A DNA stretch of 64,000 nt, from contig JAEURJ010000008.1 in NCBI GenBank assembly GCA_016789305.1, forward strand, positions 248,001 to 312,000, read 5' to 3'. A program made the translations under genes and the position numbers. The notes below the pieces were generated by a model, which was given only the letters and a program-made list of their open reading frames with translations, did not search any database and was not told the DNA's origin. This document shows, piece by piece, positions 40,965 through 48,358 of this stretch; position 1 is the first letter of the stretch; each line of letters begins with the position of its first letter. The DNA is from Anaerolineales bacterium. GTDB lineage: Bacteria > Chloroflexota > Anaerolineae > Anaerolineales > Villigracilaceae.

Positions 40965-41258
40965 TTATAAAGTGTTCCTTTTTTTCATTCTGAAACCGAG
41001 GAAAACAGCGAAACCCAAACCGATAAGAATATCTACGAAAAGAAAGGCGGCATTGAAATTGCTATGAAAGGCAAAACCGCCTTCCTCAAAAAAGACCAAT
41101 GGAAAGCCCGCGCGGATGATATCGTCAGAGCAGGAAGATGCCCCTAGTACGGCTGGCAGGCCGCAGTCTGATAGCAGATGCGCGGCGAGAGCATTTGCCA
41201 GAATGAAGCTGAAGAGTCCTATCAGAAAGCCTTTGAAAAATCCACGTGAGGAGTTCAT
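40965..41258 (-). CDS. small membrane protein of unknown function
   Basis: 97 residues with two hydrophobic segments: about 8-32 (FKGFLIGLFSFILANALAAHLL) and 68-90 (AAFLFVDILIGLGFAVFLGF), separated by a polar loop with two or three cysteines (CGLPAVLGASSC), which may form an extracytoplasmic disulfide. Basic C-terminus (RMKKRNTL). First gene of an operon with the DUF3592 gene. Confidence 0.72.
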   Translation of the reverse strand: MNSSRGFFKGFLIGLFSFILANALAAHLLSDCGLPAVLGASSCSDDIIRAGFPLVFFEEGGFAFHSNFNAAFLFVDILIGLGFAVFLGFRMKKRNTL

Positions 41259-41326
41259 ATCAGTTTTTGCCCTTCATTGAGGTTGCTGGTAAACTTTAGC
41301 TTATTTTATCGCAGAGGAGTTGACGG

Positions 41327-42181
41327 ATGATCAACTGGCAGGAACTTACAATCGATATGTTCGTGGAGCAGCTGCGCCGCGTCTATGAGCGAACCTACGG
41401 GGATATCGATAAAACCTTCGGTCGCATCGTGTCGTGGTCGGGCAGGCTGGCCCTCGAAAACATTGCCAACTCTGACGCGTTGTACCACGACATCGATCAT
41501 ACGATCATGGTCTCTCTTGCGGGACAAGCCATCATTGAAGGAAAACACCTGCGCGAAGGCGGCGTTTCGCCGCGTGATTGGATGCATTTCATGATCGCGG
41601 TCATGTGCCATGACATTGGATATGTCAAAGGGGCGTGCCGCAATGATACCTATAAAATGTTCGCCACTGGGATTAAAGACGAAATGGTGGAAATCTCCAC
41701 GAGCGGCACGGATGTTGCACTGACCCCGTATCACGTCAATCGCAGCAAGTTGTTCGTCAAGGAAAGGTTCGGTTCGGGCCTTTTGCAGGACATGACCAAG
41801 CAATTGGATGCCGACCTGATCTCTGATTATATTGAGATGACGCGCTTTCCTTCTCCGGAGGGCGAGATGTATAAGGATACAAAGGGATTGGGTGGATTGG
41901 TGCGCGCAGCGGATTTCATCGGACAACTGGGCGACCCTGATTATTTCCGAAAAACACCCGCCTTGTATTATGAATTCCAGGAACTGGGCTTGAACGAAAA
42001 ATTCGGTTACAAATCGCCCAATGATATGCGGGTGAACTATGCTTCATTTTATTGGGATAGTGTCTATCCGTACATTCAGGATGCATTGATCTATTTGCGA
42101 ATGACGGAAGATGGCAAACGCTGGATCGCGAACATGCATTCGCATGTATTCGACTCCGAGCACGGACAGATCAAGGAGTAG
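41327..42181 (+). CDS. HD-domain metal-dependent phosphohydrolase
   Basis: 284 residues with GAGGA ribosome site. HD signature: ALYHDIDHTIMV (first His), MCHDIGYVKGAC (the HD pair) and a distal metal Asp in LVRAADFIGQLGDP. The rest is helical. Family members hydrolyse phosphomonoesters, nucleotides or cyclic nucleotides; nothing here selects among them. Length is that of a single-domain enzyme, with no sensor domain. The gene converges with the STAS gene and shares its terminator. Confidence 0.88.
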   Translation: MINWQELTIDMFVEQLRRVYERTYGDIDKTFGRIVSWSGRLALENIANSDALYHDIDHTIMVSLAGQAIIEGKHLREGGVSPRDWMHFMIAVMCHDIGYVKGACRNDTYKMFATGIKDEMVEISTSGTDVALTPYHVNRSKLFVKERFGSGLLQDMTKQLDADLISDYIEMTRFPSPEGEMYKDTKGLGGLVRAADFIGQLGDPDYFRKTPALYYEFQELGLNEKFGYKSPNDMRVNYASFYWDSVYPYIQDALIYLRMTEDGKRWIANMHSHVFDSEHGQIKE

Positions 42182-42186
42182 AAATC

Positions 42187-42215
42187 AAAACGCTCAGGTT
42201 CAACCTGAGCGTTTT
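42187..42215. terminator. bidirectional terminator (HD / STAS genes)
   Basis: 13-bp stem (42187-42199 / 42203-42215) with T7 on the plus strand and A4 on the other side. Confidence 0.9.
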
Positions 42216-42219
42216 TTTA

Positions 42220-42561
42220 TTAAGTGGTTAAATCGTTTATTGCTTCTGTTATGTTCATATGAATGGGGACGATGTCCATGATGCCCGTCATTTGCAGAAC
42301 ATCCCTGACGTTTTCGTTCGGGTTGAGAATCGCCAGCTTGCCGCCGCGGCGTGCAACGGATTTTGCAGTCGATACCAGCAGACCAATCCCAATGGATGTG
42401 AGAAACTCCACATCGGCCAGGTCGACAAGCACCCGTGTATTGTCGCCGGTGCTGTAGCCTGCGAACTTTGTTTCAATGGCGCCAACACCTTGAGCGTCCA
42501 AAATGCCGATGAGTTTGAGGAGGGTGATGCCGTTCTCGATTTCACTATATTCAAGTTCCAT
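42220..42561 (-). CDS. STAS-domain anti-sigma-factor antagonist
   Basis: 113 residues from ATG 42561, with GGAG 6 bp upstream (an in-frame ATG at 42591 is less likely). SpoIIAA/RsbV-like: ITLLKLIGILDAQGVGAIE, RVLVDLADVEFLTSIGIGLLV with the Ser that partner kinases phosphorylate, and GGKLAILNPNENVRDVL. In its unphosphorylated form it should bind a serine-kinase anti-sigma factor. No such kinase, phosphatase or sigma factor is encoded nearby, so its partner lies elsewhere. Confidence 0.92.
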   Translation of the reverse strand: MELEYSEIENGITLLKLIGILDAQGVGAIETKFAGYSTGDNTRVLVDLADVEFLTSIGIGLLVSTAKSVARRGGKLAILNPNENVRDVLQMTGIMDIVPIHMNITEAINDLTT

Positions 42562-42629
42562 GGTCAACTCCAAAACAAAATTTTCAGACAATTGTAGTTA
42601 ACGAATGCGTTTTCTTTGTTAACAACTGG

Positions 42630-44279
42630 TTATGATTTTCCAGCCTTCTTTTCCAAATAATCACTGTATCCGCCGAGATATTCCACCAGTTGACCCTCTT
42701 CGATGCAGAGCAGTCGTTCCACGGTGCGATCTAGAAAATAGCGGTCGTGAGAGATGACCAGGACAGTCCCTTCGAAATCGGCAAGCGCCTGTTCGAGAAC
42801 TTCGGCAGAGGCAATATCCAGATTGTTGGTGGGTTCATCCAGCAGCAGGAAGTTCGCACCTGATAATACCAGCAAGGCAAGTTGCAGACGGCTTCTTTCT
42901 CCGCCGGAAAGTTCACCGACCTTTTGAGTCACTTGTTTGTAGGTGAAAAGATAGTGTAGTAAAAACGCAGTTGCCTTACCTTCGTTCATTTCGCCCGCGT
43001 AGCGAACCGCATCCACGACCTTCTGATTGAAATCGAGCGTTTCATGTTCCTGCGAATAATGTCCGATGGAGATGCTGGGGCCGATCTTGATCTCGCCCAT
43101 ATCCGGTGATTCCTTTTCCAGGATCATTTTCAGCAACACAGATTTTCCCGCGCCGTTCGGGCCGATCAATCCGACCCGTTCGCCGTGCCAGATGGTTTGA
43201 TTGAGGTTGGAAAATACTTTCTTTGCACCAAATGATTTCGAGACATTGGCAAGTTCCAGAACTTTATTCGAGCCGCGCCAGCCGCTCAACCGTAGGTCCA
43301 TGCGCTTGCGTTCGAGGACAGGTTTGTCGATCTTGTCCATTTTATCCAGCCGTTTTTGCATGGTCTTGGCCTTGGCGGCAAATTTTTCATTATCGTATAT
43401 CTTGCCCCAGAGCGCAAAGCGTTTAATGGCTTCCTCCATTCTTCTTACTTCGTGCTGCTGTGCTTTGAAAAGCTCCTCCTGTCGGGCGAGTCTTAATTCC
43501 TTGTCTGCCATGTACGATGAGTAATCGCCTTCAAAAACATTAAGTTTTCCATCTTCCAATTCGGCGATGTGGGTGACTGCGGCATCGAGTAAATAACGGT
43601 CATGCGAAATGATGACGACTGTCCCTGTATATTCACGAATGAGCTTTTCCAGGAAGATTTTCCCCGGCAGGTCAAGGTGATTGTCGGGTTCGTCCAAAAG
43701 CAAAATATCTGGACGAATGAGTAACAAACGTGCCAGCCCAACCAGCTTTTTCTGCCCGCCGCTTAACACGGATAACGGTTTGGTCAGTTCACTTTGAGCG
43801 AGTCCCAGCCCGAGCAGGAGTTCGCGCACGCGCCCGGGATAAGAGTCGCCGCCGAGTTCGTGATATTCCTCGACGAGTTTGTGCTGTATTTCAAGTGCGC
43901 GTTGTAATTTCTTTTCATTGCCATATATTTCAGGGTCACCCAAACTGGTTTCCACTCGTTCCAATTCCGCATGGACTTCCGCCACGCGCGGGTTGCCGGC
44001 CATGGCGGCGTCGAACGCTGTCAGCGAAAGATCAAGCTCGGGGTGTTGGGACAGGTATCCCGTTGTAATGAGGCGGGCGCGGGTGATGATCCCGCCCAAT
44101 TCGGGAGAATGTTCGCCTTCGATCAATTTGAACAGCGAGGATTTCCCCACGCCGTTCGGACCGATCAAGCCGATCTTTTGTCCGTTTTGAATCTCCCAAT
44201 TGAGATTTTCAAAGATACGGCGGGCACCGAGGACGAGCGTGATGTTTGCGAGTTGTAGTTGGATCATGTTGTTTTCCAT
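42630..44279 (-). CDS. ABC-F family ATPase (translation factor/resistance type)
   Basis: 549 residues. Two ABC domains: Walker A GPNGVGKSS (about 41) with signature LSGGQKKL and Walker B DILLLDEPDNHLD; then Walker A GPNGAGKSV (about 358), signature LSGGERSRLQ and Walker B FLLLDEPTNNLD. A linker of about 75 residues between them (EEAIKRFALWGKIYDNEKFAAKAKTMQKRL, only partly quoted) is the ribosome-reaching arm of the ABC-F class. No membrane segment. Such proteins act at the ribosomal E site in translation control or antibiotic protection; which one is unclear. Start: ATG 44279 or 44267. Confidence 0.92.
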   Translation of the reverse strand: MENNMIQLQLANITLVLGARRIFENLNWEIQNGQKIGLIGPNGVGKSSLFKLIEGEHSPELGGIITRARLITTGYLSQHPELDLSLTAFDAAMAGNPRVAEVHAELERVETSLGDPEIYGNEKKLQRALEIQHKLVEEYHELGGDSYPGRVRELLLGLGLAQSELTKPLSVLSGGQKKLVGLARLLLIRPDILLLDEPDNHLDLPGKIFLEKLIREYTGTVVIISHDRYLLDAAVTHIAELEDGKLNVFEGDYSSYMADKELRLARQEELFKAQQHEVRRMEEAIKRFALWGKIYDNEKFAAKAKTMQKRLDKMDKIDKPVLERKRMDLRLSGWRGSNKVLELANVSKSFGAKKVFSNLNQTIWHGERVGLIGPNGAGKSVLLKMILEKESPDMGEIKIGPSISIGHYSQEHETLDFNQKVVDAVRYAGEMNEGKATAFLLHYLFTYKQVTQKVGELSGGERSRLQLALLVLSGANFLLLDEPTNNLDIASAEVLEQALADFEGTVLVISHDRYFLDRTVERLLCIEEGQLVEYLGGYSDYLEKKAGKS

Positions 44280-44332
44280 TTGCCTGCTCTATCGAAGGCT
44301 TAGTCCCCGATAGAGCATAAAGATTTAAAATA

Positions 44333-44361
44333 AAAACGCCGCAGGCAACCTGCGGCGTTTT
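44333..44361 (-). terminator. terminator of the 44383-44478 micro-unit
   Basis: 13-bp perfect stem (44333-44345 / 44349-44361) bordered by A/T runs; on the minus strand it lies 21 bp after the stop codon of the small ORF. Confidence 0.85.
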
Positions 44362-44382
44362 GAATAAGACACTTTTGTCTGT

Positions 44383-44478
44383 TCAGTGAGCAGGCGCGAT
44401 TCCAGAAGGCATTGCGGAAATGAACCCACGAACACCGATCACGAGCGGAGATTGACCTGCTGCAAACTTGAAAATCAT
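44383..44478 (-). CDS. candidate leaderless 31-aa hydrophobic peptide
   Basis: ATG at 44478, stop at 44383. Hydrophobic and glycine-rich with Lys/Arg only at positions 4 and 18 (FKFAAGQSPLVIGVRGF); it could insert into the membrane. TATAAT on the minus strand (44486-44491) ends 7 bp before the ATG, so transcription should start at the ATG, and a strong terminator follows. The whole unit is about 150 nt, the same layout as the unit at 40411-40500. The longer minus-strand frame reaching 44863 crosses the nuclease gene and is rejected. Coding status unproven. Confidence 0.45.
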   Translation of the reverse strand: MIFKFAAGQSPLVIGVRGFISAMPSGIAPAH

Positions 44479-44485
44479 ATGCGGC

Positions 44486-44515
44486 ATTATACCTGAACCA
44501 TTTGAATTTCCACAA
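44486..44515 (-). promoter_or_regulatory. promoter of the 44383-44478 micro-unit
   Basis: TTGTGG (44510-44515), 18 bp, TATAAT (44486-44491), read on the minus strand. Confidence 0.5.
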
Positions 44516-44563
44516 GGATGGATTGAGAGCCCAATTGAAAACTTTCTGTGGCAAAATAGGGTC

Positions 44564-45382
44564 ATGTCTGAACTGATTGCACTCAGCCAATCTTCCTTGC
44601 AGGATTACAACGACTGCCAGCGTCGTTTTGAATTGCGCTACCTTCAGCAATTGGCTTACCCTGCCATCGAAACCGAACCCGCGTTGGAAAATGAAAAGCA
44701 TCAAAAGGAAGGTGAATATTTTCATCGACTGATCCAGCAGCACTTGATCGGCATTCCCGCTGAACAAATCGGCAAATTGGCAAATACGGAAAATCTTCAA
44801 CGCTGGTGGGAGAATTTTATGCCGTTCAATCAAACCGGGTTGGACGGTCTCTCCCATCAACAAACTGAGTTAACGCTCTCTGCTCCGCTTGGTAAATTCC
44901 GTTTGCTTGCAAAATACGACTTTGTCGGTATTGGGGACGACGGCAGAGTTTATATTTACGATTGGAAAACCTATCGCAAACGGCCGAAAAATGAATGGCT
45001 TGCAACCCGCTGGCAAACACGCATTTATCGCGCGATGATGGTGCAGGCTGGAATGCATTTGAATGATGGAAGGCCGTTTGAGCCGGAGCAAATTGAAATG
45101 ATCTACTGGTTTGCAGATTTTCCGACTGAATCTGCAAGGTTTGCCTATAATTCTGCTCAGTTCAAACGGGATTGGGATGCGCTCGTTCGGCTTGCAGATG
45201 AGATCCCAGCCGCTTCCTCCTTCCCGAAAACGGATGAAGTAGCGAAGTGCAGTTACTGCCCTTATAGATCGTACTGTAATCGCGGCATTAAAGCAGGCGA
45301 TGGCCTCGATGCGGAACTTGAAACCGAAGCGGAAGAATTGTTCGATATTAACTTTGAACAGATCGGCGAAATTGAATTCTAA
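44564..45382 (+). CDS. PD-(D/E)XK nuclease with Fe-S cluster motif (AddB/Cas4-like)
   Basis: 272 residues from ATG 44564 (longer frame from 44468 overlaps the divergent micro-unit). The N-terminal LSQSSLQDYNDCQRRFEL holds the first cluster Cys (18) and the RecB-type YxxCP-like entry. The nuclease core has GEYFHRLIQQH, then an IYDWKT motif (about 133) that supplies the catalytic Asp and Lys. The C-terminal CSYCPYRSYC (Cys229, 232, 238) completes a 4Fe-4S site. The same layout occurs in AddB, RexB and Cas4. It is a stand-alone gene: no helicase or cas gene is near. DNA end processing is the inferred role. Confidence 0.87.
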   Translation: MSELIALSQSSLQDYNDCQRRFELRYLQQLAYPAIETEPALENEKHQKEGEYFHRLIQQHLIGIPAEQIGKLANTENLQRWWENFMPFNQTGLDGLSHQQTELTLSAPLGKFRLLAKYDFVGIGDDGRVYIYDWKTYRKRPKNEWLATRWQTRIYRAMMVQAGMHLNDGRPFEPEQIEMIYWFADFPTESARFAYNSAQFKRDWDALVRLADEIPAASSFPKTDEVAKCSYCPYRSYCNRGIKAGDGLDAELETEAEELFDINFEQIGEIEF

Positions 45383-45402
45383 TTATCCTGACTGCGAAAT
45401 AA

Positions 45403-45438
45403 AAAAACAGGCCCTTCATATTTTGAGGGCCTGTTTTT
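45403..45438. terminator. bidirectional terminator (nuclease / cohesin operon)
   Basis: 13-bp stem (45403-45415 / 45426-45438) flanked by A7 and T5, closing the nuclease gene and, on the minus strand, the cohesin/dockerin operon. Confidence 0.88.
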
Positions 45439-45452
45439 ATTTGAATTGATGA

Positions 45453-47591
45453 TTACCAGGCGAGTGCGCCGGATTGTCCGTAATGTAATGCCAGCATTTG
45501 CAGGTCAAGGACGTTGATCACGCCGTCGTTGTTGAGGTCCGCTGCGGCGGGGGTGGAGCCGTTATAGTTCATTCCAATGGTCAGTGCATCCAATTGGTTG
45601 ATGATGCTGTTGCCGTCCACATCGCCTGCGATCAGGTTGATCGTGGGCATTGTTGTTGTTACTCCGTTGGTGAGTGTGATCGACCCCTGGGCATTCAGGA
45701 AACCTTCGGCTGAAGCGACAATCGTATAGGAGCCGGCGTCAGCATTGAAATTAAACGTCCCATCCGGGTTTGCAGGGATGGTCGCTGCAAGCGTGGTATC
45801 CAGATTGTATAAACGGATCGTAACCGGTTTACTTGCCAGAACCTGGCCGGTCACCAAAGGCGGAAGAGGTCCAACGGCCGTTGCGGTTGGAGATGATGTA
45901 GGGGTAATCGCGCCCAGAATATTCACAACATCGCCTGTGAATGCGATATTTTCGTAAACACTGAGACCCTTTGAAACACGAGCGGTACATTCAACAGGGC
46001 TTTGTCCCAACTGTAAAGCAGCTACATTGAAAGTGAATACCGTTCCGCTGGTGGTCGCCTTATTTCCGCCAATTCCAACCATTGCAAGGATGAAACTGCC
46101 GTTTTGCGGTCCATTGATCGCCACTACGGGGTTTGCGCCGAAGAGCCCAGCCACTGTAATGTTGCTCACGCTGAGCAGACTTGCGTTGTAAGTACAAGTG
46201 AATTCGGCGCTGGTATACCCCTCGGCCGGCACATTATTCAAACTCACAGTAACCAGACTGTTCTCACCTACCAAAAGATTGGGCTGCGCAGCATCGGTTA
46301 AGACATAGGGTCCGCTGGGAAGAACTGTCCCTGTGGGCGTTGTGGTGGGCGTATTTGTTGCGGTAGCGGTGGATGTTGGTGTATTTGTGATTATGCCTGT
46401 CGTTGTAGCGGTCGGTGTGTTGGTGATCGGGAGTGTTCCAGTTGGGGTCGGGGTGGCCGTGTTTGACGGTGTTGTGGTTACGGTTGGTGTGAATGTTGAT
46501 GTGATAGCTCCATCTGTTTGGACAATGGTGAGTGGGGCACCAAAACGGTCAACAGTCGTAGTAAGTGTATAGTTGCCATAGGTGCAGCCGCCCGAGCCTG
46601 GAATTGCTTTGACATGTGCAGAAACGGTTAGATGGTGAGTTGCATTCGCCTGCAGGGGGATGGTGACCAGCGCTGGGTTTATGGATGAAAAGTCGCCAGT
46701 TGCTGTGGTCGTACCAAACTCGTGGGTCACTGTAACTGAATCGCCATTACCGATTCGCACAATGATGACTTGTGATGTCTGACTTGTTGGAGAGGTCACA
46801 GCATCTACCTGCAACGGCTCCGGAGTTGTGGTGGAACATACTGGATTGGTGGGCGTTACGCTTGCTGTATTTGTAGGCGAAGCCGTTGCTGTACTGGTGA
46901 CGGTTGACGTACTGGTCATTGTAGCTGTAGCGGTCGACGTCGGTGTTGAAGTGGAAGTTACTGGCATTGCATTTAAGATCGGTTCGTACTGATTGACCGT
47001 CTGACCGTTTTTTGTAAAGGAAGTTTTGTTCGTTGTTGTATTGAAGTTGATCGTCCATCCGGCGAACTTTGTGTCTTTCATACTGGGGCGCATGACAAAA
47101 TGCAGGTGCGGCCCTGGATGCTCATTCCCGGTACAAACACGAACCGTTTTATTGTCTGCGATCACAGCCAGTTTTTGATTGCGGCTCACGGTGTCGGCCA
47201 CCTTGACCAGGATGTTCGCAAGATGCCAATACTCTGTCGTCCAGCCGTTGCCATGATCTATGACAATATGGCACGAGGAGACAGTTTTGACAATACCATC
47301 TGCCGCTGCCGTTACCCAAAAGGTGGAGGTATCCATTCCCACGAACATATCTACGCGGGGGGCAAAATCGATGGCTCCGCCCTGTAGATAATTGTGTGGA
47401 CTCGTTGGGAGTCTGCGGCTGCCATTATCAAACCCATCAAAGGCCACCCAGGAAAGTCCCTGCTCCCACGGAAGTTGAAACATGTCCGCTGGCGGTGCGG
47501 CAGGTGTAGTGCGGGCTTGCGCATTTCCAGAAAAAATTGAGAGAAGCATGGCAAGCAAAACAAAGACGCCAGATTTATTTTTTTGTTTCAT
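45453..47591 (-). CDS. secreted M23 peptidase with cohesin and dockerin domains
   Basis: 712 residues. Signal peptide 1-26 (FVLLAMLLSIFSGNAQA). M23/LytM-type domain about 35-180, with AIDFAPR (His/Asp metal site altered from HxGxD), HIVIDHGNGWTTEYWHL and GPHLHFVM (HxH). A Thr/Pro linker (about 205-255) is followed by a beta domain (about 255-365), a second Thr/Pro linker (370-425), a cohesin-like domain (about 430-560, SAEFTCTYN, NGSFILAMVG), a carboxypeptidase-regulatory-like domain (about 575-640, GQVLASKPVTIRLYN), and a dockerin with two EF-hand repeats (DVDGNSIINQLD; DLNNDGVINVLD). Dockerins bind cohesins in cellulosomes; here both are on one chain. Last gene of the operon. Confidence 0.88.
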   Translation of the reverse strand: MKQKNKSGVFVLLAMLLSIFSGNAQARTTPAAPPADMFQLPWEQGLSWVAFDGFDNGSRRLPTSPHNYLQGGAIDFAPRVDMFVGMDTSTFWVTAAADGIVKTVSSCHIVIDHGNGWTTEYWHLANILVKVADTVSRNQKLAVIADNKTVRVCTGNEHPGPHLHFVMRPSMKDTKFAGWTINFNTTTNKTSFTKNGQTVNQYEPILNAMPVTSTSTPTSTATATMTSTSTVTSTATASPTNTASVTPTNPVCSTTTPEPLQVDAVTSPTSQTSQVIIVRIGNGDSVTVTHEFGTTTATGDFSSINPALVTIPLQANATHHLTVSAHVKAIPGSGGCTYGNYTLTTTVDRFGAPLTIVQTDGAITSTFTPTVTTTPSNTATPTPTGTLPITNTPTATTTGIITNTPTSTATATNTPTTTPTGTVLPSGPYVLTDAAQPNLLVGENSLVTVSLNNVPAEGYTSAEFTCTYNASLLSVSNITVAGLFGANPVVAINGPQNGSFILAMVGIGGNKATTSGTVFTFNVAALQLGQSPVECTARVSKGLSVYENIAFTGDVVNILGAITPTSSPTATAVGPLPPLVTGQVLASKPVTIRLYNLDTTLAATIPANPDGTFNFNADAGSYTIVASAEGFLNAQGSITLTNGVTTTMPTINLIAGDVDGNSIINQLDALTIGMNYNGSTPAAADLNNDGVINVLDLQMLALHYGQSGALAW

Positions 47592-47632
47592 GTCTTCTTT
47601 TCCTCAATTCTTAACGTATGAAAATGGTTCCA

Positions 47633-48304
47633 TTACTTTCGATTGTTGGGTGTGCCGCGAAGCTGACGAAACAGGATAAAAATGCCGATAACGAGCATAA
47701 CTCCAAGGGCTGTTATTATGCCAATGGTTCCATTTGGCAGGGAGGGCTGTGGTGCAATGGTGCTGGGTGCGAGTGAAAGGGGAGTGCCGGATAAGCTGGG
47801 AGGTTCCTGTGAGCCTGCCTGCGTTGCATCAATATTTAGCTGAATGCTGTTTGTTCCAAGCGACACACCTGGGAGTTGGGCCGCAAAGCCGGCTTCATTG
47901 CGAATAGCCAGAGAAGCGTTTTCAAGACTTAAATTGGTTTGGCACCCCCCAAGGGTTGTAAAGCGAACTTCCGCAATTAACCCATTTGCTGACAGAGGTG
48001 TCGTGCTGGCAAAGGATGCATCCACCAGTCCACTATTTTGTGGCACGAATAAACCGTTCATTCCCGTGATTGGGCTGGTTGCGTTAACTGGGGTTAAGCA
48101 GGCGGGATCATATCGAATTTGAAAATTAAATCCCTGAATAGGTGTTGCGGAAATTGCATTCACATTTACAGTGACTGTTTCCCCGGTTTTATATTCCGAG
48201 ATATTGCTGGCAATCCAGATCGTCTCGGCAGATTGCGCATTGACTTGGAAAACTGAAATGAGTGAAAAAATAATTGTACTAATAATGGCAGTGGTGGATT
48301 TCAT
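47633..48304 (-). CDS. membrane-anchored cohesin-domain protein
   Basis: 223 residues. Signal peptide 1-23 (TIIFSLISVFQVNAQ). The main body (about 25-160) is a cohesin-type beta sandwich: SEYKTGETVTVNVNAISATPIQGFNFQI (quoted in parts: ISEYKTGETVTVNVNA; GFNFQIRYDPACL), SGLVDASFAS and LIAEVRFTTLG. A Pro/Ser-rich stretch (about 165-190) leads to a C-terminal membrane helix (IGIITALGVMLVIGIFILF) and a basic stop, so the cohesin is displayed outside the cell. It is probably the anchor for the dockerin-bearing proteins encoded on both sides of it. Confidence 0.85.
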   Translation of the reverse strand: MKSTTAIISTIIFSLISVFQVNAQSAETIWIASNISEYKTGETVTVNVNAISATPIQGFNFQIRYDPACLTPVNATSPITGMNGLFVPQNSGLVDASFASTTPLSANGLIAEVRFTTLGGCQTNLSLENASLAIRNEAGFAAQLPGVSLGTNSIQLNIDATQAGSQEPPSLSGTPLSLAPSTIAPQPSLPNGTIGIITALGVMLVIGIFILFRQLRGTPNNRK

Positions 48305-48317
48305 TAATTCTCCAGAA

Positions 48318-48348
48318 GTGAGGGTGTGTCATTTCGACACACCCTCAC
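48318..48348 (-). promoter_or_regulatory. intra-operon hairpin between the two cohesin genes
   Basis: 13-bp perfect stem (48318-48330 / 48336-48348) without a T tract, between genes 48359-49834 and 47633-48304 on the minus strand. Possibly a processing or stabilising element that sets unequal expression; it could also be a weak terminator. Confidence 0.55.
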
Positions 48349-48358
48349 CCGATCATAA

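Noticed and set aside
44300..44863. 187-codon minus-strand frame across the nuclease gene start
   Set aside because: It crosses a clear promoter and terminator and overlaps the PD-(D/E)XK gene; a short ORF of another frame fits the signals better.
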